Below, in pieces: positions 44,219 through 50,035 of a stretch of 50,035 nt of DNA. The notes below the pieces were generated by a model. It was not told where the DNA came from. It did not search any database and saw only the letters and a program-made list of their open reading frames with translations. The stretch's first letter is position 1. The number at the start of each line of letters is the position of its first letter. The DNA is taken from contig QZIR01000013.1 in NCBI GenBank assembly GCA_003604975.1, positions 1 through 50,035 of the forward strand, given 5' to 3'. Made by a program: the position numbers and the translations under genes. Source of the DNA: Desulforudis sp. Its GTDB lineage: Bacteria > Bacillota > Desulfotomaculia > Desulfotomaculales > Desulforudaceae.

Positions 44219-44518
44219 ATGCATAGCGGTGACGCCGATCCAAAAGTGGTCTCGGAGCTGGCCCGGTCTTTGCTGGCTTTGGTCCGTGGTGAGTCTTGCG
44301 GCGAGTGCCTTCCCTGCTGGCACGGGATCAGGCAGATTTCGGCGGTTCTCGATAAGGTTGACAACGGAAGCCCGGTTAGTGCAGAGGAATTAGCCGCGGT
44401 CGGCGAGTTGGCACGTACCGTTGGTCAGGGCGCCAAATGCGGAGTGGGGCGCATCGGGGGCAGGCTTGTCCTGGAACTCCTGTCACGCTATTCCTCCGTA
44501 TTTCAGGCCCGTGTATAA
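44219..44518 (+). CDS. Stand-alone NuoF-type C-terminal 4Fe-4S protein
   Basis: A 99-residue protein; ATG 44219 behind GGAGGAGG. The frame runs further back into the end of hydA2 but that part is out of frame with hydA2 and not conserved. Cys 27, 30, 33 and 74 (GESCGECLPCWHGIRQ...GAKCGVGRIGG) have exactly the spacing of the N3 cluster ligands in NuoF and HydB. It lacks the FMN, NADH and SLBB parts. It sits between hydA2 and hydA3 and would form a small electron-transfer unit, much like the second half of the fusion protein at 41462. Its partner is probably HydA3. Confidence 0.88.
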   Translation: MHSGDADPKVVSELARSLLALVRGESCGECLPCWHGIRQISAVLDKVDNGSPVSAEELAAVGELARTVGQGAKCGVGRIGGRLVLELLSRYSSVFQARV

Positions 44519-44546
44519 CATCTTCTAAATGAAGGAGGGTTGAACG

Positions 44547-46289
44547 ATGAGTACTTTTGCGCTGACCATCGATGGACAAAGAATAGAAGTGGAACCGGGG
44601 ACGACGATTCTGGATGCCGCAGCTCAAGTGGGGATCAAGATACCTACCTTGTGCTACCTGAAGGATATCGGTCATGACGTCGGCGCCTGCCGTATCTGTG
44701 TGGTCGAGGTCGAAGGAGAGAAGGAATTCAAGACTGCCTGTAACACCCCGGCGGCGGCGGGGATGGTGGTTCATACGAATACCCCGGCGGTACGCGAGGC
44801 GCGCCGGGTAACCGTAGAACTGATCCTGGCCGATCATCCCGTGGAATGTCCCACGTGCGTAAGGAACGGTTTGTGTGAATTACAGGATCTGGCGGCCACA
44901 TTCGGCCTCCGGGAAGTCCGCTTTCCGCGGACACGGCCTGCTTACCCCATCGACGACTCTTCGGTGGCGATTATCCGCGATCCGAACAAGTGTATTCTCT
45001 GCCGCCGCTGCGTTACGGTGTGCCAGCAGGTGCAGGGTGTGAGCGCCATCGAATTCAAGAAGGTAGACGGCGAGGCCGTCGTTACTCCTGTCCTCAAAGT
45101 GCCGCTTGCGGAGACCAACTGTGTAAACTGCGGGCAGTGTGTCCTGGTCTGCCCGGTGGGCGCGATCTACGAGCGTGACGAGACCGCCAGGGTCTGGGCG
45201 GCCCTGGCCGACCCGCAAAAACACGTGGTGGTACAGACCGCGCCGGCGACACACGTCTCCATCGGGGATGCGTTCGGCCTGCCGACGGGTACGGACATCA
45301 CCGGCAAGATGGTGGCGGCTTTGCGGCGGTTCGGCTTCGACGCCGTGTTTGACACCAACTTCACGGCCGACCTGACCATCATGGAGGAGGGTTCCGAGCT
45401 TCTCGAGCGGATCAACAACGGCGGCGTCCTGCCGCAGATTACCTCGTGCAGCCCTGGCTGGATCAAGTACATCGAACACTTCCACCCCGATCTCTTGCCG
45501 CACGTTTCTTCCTGTAAGTCGCCCCAGCAGATGTTGGGGGCGCTGGCGAAGACATTTTATGCGCAGCGGAAGGGGGTCGACCCCGCCGACGTATTTGTTG
45601 TCTCGATCATGCCCTGTACGGCCAAAAAGTACGAGGCGGCGCGCCCGGAGATGAACGACAGCGGCTACCGGGACGTGGATGTGGTGCTGACCTCGCGCGA
45701 ATTGGGCCGGATGATCAAAGAAGCCGGTCTGGACTTTGCCAACCTGCCCGACGAGGACTATGACGAACCGATGGGCATCGGCAGCGGCGCCGCCCAGATT
45801 TTCGGCGCCACGGGCGGCGTAATGGAAGCCGCTCTCCGTACGGCGTACGAATTAGTCACGGGCAAGACGTTGGATCAGATTGACTTTGAAGACGTCCGGG
45901 GCCTGAAGGGGATCAAGGAGGCGACGGTACCGGTTGACGGCCTTGACGTCAAGGTGCTGGTATCCCATGGACTGGGCAACGCGGGAATTCTAATGGATAA
46001 GCTTCGCGCCGGGGAACTAAAGGATTATCACTTTATCGAAGTCATGTGCTGTCCCGGCGGGTGTATCGGGGGCGGCGGTCAGCCGATTCCGACCGGTACC
46101 CTGGCCCGTGAGCGGCGCATCGGCGGGACCTACGCGCGCGATAAGGCGTTGCAGTACCGCAAGTCGCATGAGAATCCCCAGGTCAAGAAGCTTTACGAGG
46201 AATACCTGGAAAAGCCTTTAGGTCATAGATCGCACGAACTGCTTCACACCACCTACGTTGCTCGTGGATGGCAGCCGCGGGTGGAATAG
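44547..46289 (+). CDS. Cytoplasmic [FeFe]-hydrogenase HydA3 (CpI-like architecture)
   Basis: A 580-residue paralogue of HydA2 with the same domain order: [2Fe-2S] (PTLCYLKDIGHDVGACRICV), His-ligated cluster (DHPVECPTCVRNGLCEL), two 4Fe-4S sites (KCILCRRCVTVC, NCVNCGQCVLVC), H-cluster motifs TSCSPGW, MPCTAKKYE and EVMCCPGGCIGGGGQP, and the SHENPQV...HELLHTTY tail. ATG is behind AAGGAGGG. Stretches of DNA nearly identical to hydA2 (for example 45495-45542 against 43381-43428, three differences) indicate recent duplication or gene conversion. Two terminators follow the gene, so it ends the operon. Confidence 0.95.
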   Translation: MSTFALTIDGQRIEVEPGTTILDAAAQVGIKIPTLCYLKDIGHDVGACRICVVEVEGEKEFKTACNTPAAAGMVVHTNTPAVREARRVTVELILADHPVECPTCVRNGLCELQDLAATFGLREVRFPRTRPAYPIDDSSVAIIRDPNKCILCRRCVTVCQQVQGVSAIEFKKVDGEAVVTPVLKVPLAETNCVNCGQCVLVCPVGAIYERDETARVWAALADPQKHVVVQTAPATHVSIGDAFGLPTGTDITGKMVAALRRFGFDAVFDTNFTADLTIMEEGSELLERINNGGVLPQITSCSPGWIKYIEHFHPDLLPHVSSCKSPQQMLGALAKTFYAQRKGVDPADVFVVSIMPCTAKKYEAARPEMNDSGYRDVDVVLTSRELGRMIKEAGLDFANLPDEDYDEPMGIGSGAAQIFGATGGVMEAALRTAYELVTGKTLDQIDFEDVRGLKGIKEATVPVDGLDVKVLVSHGLGNAGILMDKLRAGELKDYHFIEVMCCPGGCIGGGGQPIPTGTLARERRIGGTYARDKALQYRKSHENPQVKKLYEEYLEKPLGHRSHELLHTTYVARGWQPRVE

Positions 46290-46314
46290 TTCCCTGAATA
46301 CTAGGCCATTCCCG

Positions 46315-46373
46315 CCCCTGACATATATCAGGGGTTCTTGCCGGCAGGAACATTACTATCCTGCCGGCTTTTT
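46315..46373 (+). terminator. Tandem terminators after hydA3
   Basis: First hairpin CCCCTGA (46315-46321) with TCAGGGG (46328-46334). Second hairpin CCGGCAGGA (46341-46349) with TCCTGCCGG (46359-46367), followed by CTTTTTATT. The second is a strong intrinsic terminator. Confidence 0.85.
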
Positions 46374-46389
46374 ATTCATTCGTTAACAA
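46372..46389 (+). promoter_or_regulatory. Possible Rex (redox repressor) site
   Basis: TTATTCATTCGTTAACAA fits the Rex consensus TTGTTAA-N4-TTAACAA at 12 of 14 fixed positions; the right half is perfect. It lies 26 bp before the -35 of the promoter at 46415. It overlaps the T-run of the hydA3 terminator, so chance similarity is possible. Confidence 0.35.
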
Positions 46390-46414
46390 GTTAAGAAAAT
46401 TTGGGGGTACGGTC

Positions 46415-46444
46415 TTTACAGAATCACTACGGGTCGTCTATACT
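46415..46444 (+). promoter_or_regulatory. Promoter of the DUF3842/hydA4 operon leader
   Basis: TTTACA (46415-46420), 18-bp spacer, TATACT (46439-46444). A transcript would start near 46451, just before the leader hairpin. Confidence 0.6.
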
Positions 46445-46450
46445 ATTAGG

Positions 46451-46553
46451 ATAAATGGGTGGCCCGAAGCTACCCCGGCAGTTGCCGTTAGATGGAGATA
46501 CTAACCACGGAAGTTAGACTTTGCCGAAGCAAAGTTGCCCCCCGTGGTTTTTT
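46451..46553 (+). ncRNA. Structured leader with switchable stems and terminator (candidate riboswitch/attenuator)
   Basis: The leader has hairpin GGGTGGC-CCGAA-GCTACCC (46457-46475) and terminator stem AACCACGG (46503-46510) with CCGTGGTT (46542-46549) and TTTTTT. Inside the terminator is a second hairpin ACTTTGC-CGAA-GCAAAGT (46518-46535). CTAAC (46501-46505), part of the terminator base, can also pair with GTTAG at 46487-46491 or at 46513-46517. These pairings exclude each other, as in a switch. The DUF3842 gene starts 87 bp further on. I do not recognise the RNA class. Confidence 0.5.
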
Positions 46554-46640
46554 GTTGGTGGTTTCCCAATTGTATTAATGAAAGAGAGGCGGGTAACTGG
46601 GCTTATTGGCCCATGGCTAATGCAGGAGACCAGAAACGTA

Positions 46641-47096
46641 ATGCGTATCGCAGTAATTGACGGCCAAGGGGGCGGTATCGGGAGACTCCTGGTGGAGAAG
46701 CTTTCCCGTGCCCTGCGCAATAGAAAGGTGGAAATCCTCGTTTTGGGAACGAACGTCTTGGCCACATCCGCGATGCTAAAGGCTGGCGCCAACGAGGGGG
46801 CTACCGGTGAGAATGCGGTTGTGCAGAATGTTGCCAAGGTCGACATCATCGCCGGCACCATCTCCCTGATTATGGCGCACAGCATGTTGGGCGAGTTTAC
46901 TCCGGCGATGGCCGAGGCGGTGGCAGGAAGCCCCGCGATAAAGGTCCTCCTACACCTCAACCGGTCGGGAGTCGAAGTGGTCGGTACGACCGCTGAGCCG
47001 TTACCCCACCTGGTAGATATGCTTGTGGAAAGGGTGAATACCCTGGTTAAAAGTCACGAGGAGTCTCCTAACGGGAAAATCGGTCCAATTCCTTAG
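46641..47096 (+). CDS. DUF3842 family protein
   Basis: A 151-residue protein with ATG 46641; GCAGGAG lies 12 bases before. The frame is open further upstream into the leader RNA, which is not coding. The sequence MRIAVIDGQGGGIGRLLVEK, LGTNVLATSAMLKAGANEGATGENAVV and MLGEFTPAMAEAVAGSPA matches DUF3842, a Rossmann-like small family of Clostridia with a GQGGGIG nucleotide-binding loop. Function unknown. It heads the cluster DUF3842, M52-like, hydA4, ferredoxin, although a terminator follows it. Confidence 0.8.
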   Translation: MRIAVIDGQGGGIGRLLVEKLSRALRNRKVEILVLGTNVLATSAMLKAGANEGATGENAVVQNVAKVDIIAGTISLIMAHSMLGEFTPAMAEAVAGSPAIKVLLHLNRSGVEVVGTTAEPLPHLVDMLVERVNTLVKSHEESPNGKIGPIP

Positions 47097-47129
47097 GACG
47101 TTTCAGTATTTTAACGCCTGAGGCAAATG

Positions 47130-47171
47130 TCGCGAATTCCGGGCACGAAGGCCGGGGGTTCGCGATTTTTT
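47130..47171 (+). terminator. Terminator between the DUF3842 and M52-like genes
   Basis: TCGCGAA (47130-47136) pairs with TTCGCGA (47159-47165), with CCGG/CCGG inside, followed by TTTTTT (47166-47171). CCTGAG (47117-47122) and CTCAGG just outside the hairpin may pair as well. It lies 34 bp before the next start, so it may be a partial terminator or an attenuator. Confidence 0.65.
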
Positions 47172-47204
47172 GTCTCAGGGAGAACATGCGAAAGGATGGT
47201 ACGG

Positions 47205-47726
47205 TTGAAAAACGCTGTGATCGTGAGCCTGGGAAATGTGACTTCGGGCGATATGGGGGCAGGGTCATATGTGATCGAGGCGCTTTCCCAGGAGAACTTG
47301 GGTATGAATGTCGATTTGGCGGATATCGGTTCCGAGGTGTTTAACCTGGAAGTGCACCTCTACCAGCAGGACTATGCGATTTTGGTGTACGCCCTGGCAA
47401 GAGGATACCCTGGCGGACACATATCCCAGTTGGCATATCAGGAATTATGCCATGTACGGCAGGGGTGCTCCTGTGGCATGAGGCCGGTGTACGAGAGGCT
47501 TCGTCTGGCGGAACGCTTTGGCATCATGCCATCCGAGGTAACGCTTGTCGTCATCGAGCCACGGGTGGTGTGTCATCGTCTGGGATTGTCCAAGGAAGTC
47601 CGGCCCGCAATCCGGAAGGCGGTCCGCTTAATCAAAAAGAACCTGGAACAGCGCGGGTTTTTGTCTTCATCGCGGGTAACGCCTTTGGTACGGTATCGCT
47701 TGGAGCTGCTTCAAATGACTATCTAG
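47205..47726 (+). CDS. Degenerate hydrogenase maturation protease-like protein (M52 fold)
   Basis: A 173-residue protein. TTG 47205 is about 8 bases after AAAGGAT; ATG 47196 overlaps that site. The start MKNAVIVSLGNVTSGDMGAG matches the GNxxxxDDGxG loop of M52 proteases (HybD/HycI), with Asp16 in the place of the metal-binding Glu/Asp. The second ligand position, normally D in an IVDA-type strand, is Tyr (AILVYALARGYPGG). The His of the third position is not found, and CSCGMRP stands there. The protein probably lacks protease activity. The classic M52 targets are NiFe-hydrogenases, which are absent here, so the role is unknown. Confidence 0.65.
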   Translation: MKNAVIVSLGNVTSGDMGAGSYVIEALSQENLGMNVDLADIGSEVFNLEVHLYQQDYAILVYALARGYPGGHISQLAYQELCHVRQGCSCGMRPVYERLRLAERFGIMPSEVTLVVIEPRVVCHRLGLSKEVRPAIRKAVRLIKKNLEQRGFLSSSRVTPLVRYRLELLQMTI

Positions 47727-47871
47727 GAGACTATTGCAAAACGTACACGATTCGGGTTGCGACCGCTCACTCCCCATTCGTTAGTTGACTGTGGAAAGGA
47801 TGTGGTAGGTGGAAGGAAGTCCAATACAGGATTTCAATGCTTAGATATCAAACCGCGAAGGAGGAATCGAT

Positions 47872-49449
47872 GTGAAGAGTGACCACGAGCGGGAAAAAGC
47901 AGTAACCAGGCGTTCCTTCCTCAAACTAGTGGGCGGGCTTGGTCTGACGGGGTTGTCCGTGAGTTGCGGCGGCTGCTTGCGTTCTCCCGTCCAAGATGCC
48001 GGCGGAGAAGGCTGGCTTCCCTATCAGTACGAGGCGGCCGGCACTTGGCCGGTTCAGGTGCGTGGGCGGGTGCCCATTGATCCGGATAGCCCCTCGCTGA
48101 TCCGTGACGATGAAAAATGTATTCTGTGCGGACAGTGCTTGGATGTATGCCAGCGTACGCAGACGGTCTTCGGGTACTATGGCCTCCCCCTGGTAGATGA
48201 CATCATCTGTATCAACTGTGGACAATGCGCCATGGCTTGCCCGACGGGAGCGATCAGCGAACGGGACGATACGGCGAAGGTTTGGCAAGCGCTTGATGAT
48301 CCGGACCGGTTTGTCGTGGTGCAGACGGCGCCGGCGACGAGGGTAGCGTTGGGCGAGGAGTTCGGACTGGCTCCCGGCACCTGGGTCATGGGCCAGCAGG
48401 TGGCCGCTCTCAGGCAGCTCGGGTTCGACGCGGTCCTGGACACCAATTTCACGGCCGACCTCACCATTATGGAGGAGGCAACGGAACTTATTAAACGCGT
48501 CAAAGGAGACAAGCCGGGTTACCCCTTACCGCAATTCACCTCTTGCAGTCCGGGATGGATTAAGTTCTGCGAGTATTTCTATCCCGACCTGTTGCCGCAC
48601 GTCTCTAGCTGCAAGTCACCGCAGCAGATGTTTGGGGCACTGGCAAAGACCTACTATGCGAGAAAGAGAAACATTGCGCCTGAGAAAATTGTCTCTGTCT
48701 CTGTTATGCCGTGCACGGCGAAGAAGTTTGAAGCGCAGCGTCCCGAGATGGACGACAGCGGCTACCGGGACGTGGACATCGTCCTGACCACCCGCGAGTT
48801 GGCTAAGATGCTGAAGCGGAAGGGCATTGATCTGACCACGCTGCCGGAGGAAGACTATGATCCTTTCATGGGCAAGTGTACCGGCGGCGCGATTATTTTC
48901 GGGGCTACAGGCGGGGTCATGGAAGCGGCTGTCCGTACCGCTTACTTCTTTATCACCGGTCAGGAGCCGCCAGCCGGCTTAATGGAGCTAAAACCGGTGC
49001 GCGGTCTTGCAGGCGTAAAGGAAGCGGCGGTGGACGTGCCGGGAGTCGGGGCCGTGCGTGTGGCGGTTTGTCACGGGATGGGCAACGGTCGCCAGGTGCT
49101 CGAAGCGGTCCGCCGTGGTCAGGCGCCATGGCATTTCGTAGAATTCATGACCTGTCCCGGGGGGTGCGTGGCAGGCGGCGGGCAACCGAGGACGGCGGTG
49201 CCTCCCACGGATGAGGTACGGGCTAAGCGCATCGCCAGCCTATATAGCGCTGACGCGCGTTGGGGGTTACGGGAAAGCCACGAGAACCCGGAGGTCTTGG
49301 CCCTTTATCAGGAGTTCCTGGAACACCCCCTGAGCGAACGAGCCGAAAAGCTGCTCCATACCGAGTATGTTTCACGGGAGCACCGGCTCCATGCGCTGAA
49401 GCCGCTCAATGCGACAAGCCGGAGAAACGGAACGAAGGGGGCTGAATAG
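47872..49449 (+). CDS. Exported [FeFe]-hydrogenase (HydA4), Tat signal
   Basis: A 525-residue protein starting at GTG 47872 behind AGGAGG. A Tat signal (VTRRSFLKLVGG, residues 11-22) is followed by a hydrophobic stretch and SCGGC, so a lipoprotein form is possible but the lipobox is poor. Two canonical 4Fe-4S sites follow: Cys 83, 86, 89, 93 and 113, 116, 119, 123. H-cluster motifs: TSCSPGW, MPCTAKKFE, EFMTCPGGCVAGGGQP. The C-terminal tail is RESHENPEVLALYQEFL...LLHTEY. It shares the VALGEEFGLAPGTWV segment with HydA1, so these two form one subfamily. The next gene, a HybA/FdnB-type ferredoxin, starts one base after its stop, so the two are one transcription unit. Confidence 0.93.
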   Translation: MKSDHEREKAVTRRSFLKLVGGLGLTGLSVSCGGCLRSPVQDAGGEGWLPYQYEAAGTWPVQVRGRVPIDPDSPSLIRDDEKCILCGQCLDVCQRTQTVFGYYGLPLVDDIICINCGQCAMACPTGAISERDDTAKVWQALDDPDRFVVVQTAPATRVALGEEFGLAPGTWVMGQQVAALRQLGFDAVLDTNFTADLTIMEEATELIKRVKGDKPGYPLPQFTSCSPGWIKFCEYFYPDLLPHVSSCKSPQQMFGALAKTYYARKRNIAPEKIVSVSVMPCTAKKFEAQRPEMDDSGYRDVDIVLTTRELAKMLKRKGIDLTTLPEEDYDPFMGKCTGGAIIFGATGGVMEAAVRTAYFFITGQEPPAGLMELKPVRGLAGVKEAAVDVPGVGAVRVAVCHGMGNGRQVLEAVRRGQAPWHFVEFMTCPGGCVAGGGQPRTAVPPTDEVRAKRIASLYSADARWGLRESHENPEVLALYQEFLEHPLSERAEKLLHTEYVSREHRLHALKPLNATSRRNGTKGAE

Positions 49450-49450
49450 T

Positions 49451-50035
49451 ATGAGCAAGGGCGTACTTGTAGATGTAACCAGATGCGTCGGTTGTGGGAG
49501 TTGCGCGGTTGCCTGCAAGCTCTATAACGGCCTGGAGTGGAAGGCCGGGACGCCAATCATCAGTGGAAAAGCGGCGCTTGCTGCCGAAACCTGGACCGAT
49601 GTCGAGAGGCATGTTGTCGAACACGAAGCTGGTACGGCCTGGCGGTTTGTCAAGACGCAGTGTTTTCATTGTCTTGATCCAGCCTGTGCTTCCGCCTGCT
49701 TTGTAAGTGCGTTCAAGAGAACCCCTGAGGGACCGGTCGTCTATAACGAAGACATCTGTGTCGGATGTCGGTATTGTATGCTGGCCTGCCCGTTCAGCAT
49801 TCCCAAATACGAATGGGATCGGCAATTTCCGCGCGTCCGCAAATGTCAGATGTGTTTTTCGCGGATCGAGGAAGGACAGGTTCCGGCGTGTGTAGCAGCC
49901 TGTCCGACTGAGGCGATCAAGTTTGGCAAGCGCTCCGAACTGCTGGAGGAAGCACACCGCCGGATCAAGGCCGACCCGAGCAAGTACATCGACCATGTTT
50001 ACGGGGAAACAGAAGTGGGCGGCACTTCTTGGCTC
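49451..50035 (+). CDS. HybA/FdnB-type ferredoxin subunit, C-terminus cut by the window end
   Basis: The frame is open from ATG 49451, behind AAGGGGG, to the last base. The visible 195 residues hold four 4Fe-4S sets: CVGCGSCAVAC near the start, CFHCLDPACASAC, CVGCRYCMLAC and CQMCF...CVAAC. The layout is that of the electron-transfer subunit of membrane-bound oxidoreductases (HybA, FdnB, PhsB). No signal peptide is seen, so it may be exported on the Tat signal of HydA4 or act inside. A membrane quinone-reactive subunit (HybB/NrfD type) is expected downstream, outside the window. Confidence 0.9.
   Translation, partial: MSKGVLVDVTRCVGCGSCAVACKLYNGLEWKAGTPIISGKAALAAETWTDVERHVVEHEAGTAWRFVKTQCFHCLDPACASACFVSAFKRTPEGPVVYNEDICVGCRYCMLACPFSIPKYEWDRQFPRVRKCQMCFSRIEEGQVPACVAACPTEAIKFGKRSELLEEAHRRIKADPSKYIDHVYGETEVGGTSWL

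Overview
The window looks like the chromosome of an anaerobic, spore-forming-lineage Gram-positive bacterium of the Clostridia, most like the GC-rich Peptococcaceae and relatives (Desulfotomaculum, Pelotomaculum, Ammonifex or Desulforudis type). The reasons are strong AGGAGG ribosome binding sites with many TTG and GTG starts, a YlmC/YmxH sporulation-type protein, the Bacillus-like order ftsE-ftsX-(peptidase)-ctp-minJ-uvrB-uvrA, a class III ribonucleotide reductase, and four [FeFe]-hydrogenase genes with their maturation operon. The species cannot be named from the sequence alone.

Bases 1-28900 are a housekeeping block, almost all on the + strand: the end of murJ, ylmC, bioY behind a BirA operator, metK, a membrane GAF/degenerate-GGDEF protein, comF, hpf behind a SigH-like promoter, secA, prfB with its programmed +1 frameshift, split transketolase, ftsEX with a PcsB/EnvC-like M23 hydrolase activator, a carboxy-terminal protease, a MinJ-like PDZ protein, a CooT-like protein, lgt, a family 4 uracil-DNA glycosylase, a DUF2508 protein (the only minus-strand gene here), a sugar-binding-type lipoprotein with a Gly/Gln tail, and uvrB-uvrA-uvrC. 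A dispersed repeat lies around metK and comF. A cluster of DnaA-box-like sites lies before hpf.

Bases 28900-32600 are a transition zone. A 469-bp element with terminal inverted repeats carries an IS110-type transposase relic and supplies the uvrC stop codon. It is followed by a small coiled-coil gene, a possible small RNA, and nrdD on the minus strand behind a cobalamin riboswitch and an intrinsic terminator. A 26-codon relic that may be nrdG follows nrdD.

Bases 32578-50035 form a hydrogenase island. On the minus strand is the H-cluster maturation operon (TM1266-type regulator, aspA, hydG, hydF, hydE), preceded by hydA1, which encodes a Tat-exported [FeFe]-hydrogenase. A 613-bp segment bounded by 68-bp perfect inverted repeats separates hydA1 from two + strand operons. 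The first is an MvhD/NuoF-type fusion, hydA2, a stand-alone NuoF-type Fe-S protein and hydA3. The second is a DUF3842 protein, a degenerate M52 protease-like protein, hydA4 (Tat-exported) and a HybA/FdnB-type ferredoxin cut by the window end.

Taken together, the island appears to encode two exported hydrogenases, one clearly wired to a ferredoxin-type subunit, and two cytoplasmic ones that may pass electrons through MvhD-type and NuoF-type Fe-S modules to partners encoded elsewhere, such as Hdr-like or NADH/ferredoxin enzymes. Intrinsic terminators lie in the leaders of both + strand hydrogenase operons, the maturation operon and nrdD, so attenuation or riboswitch control appears to be a local theme.
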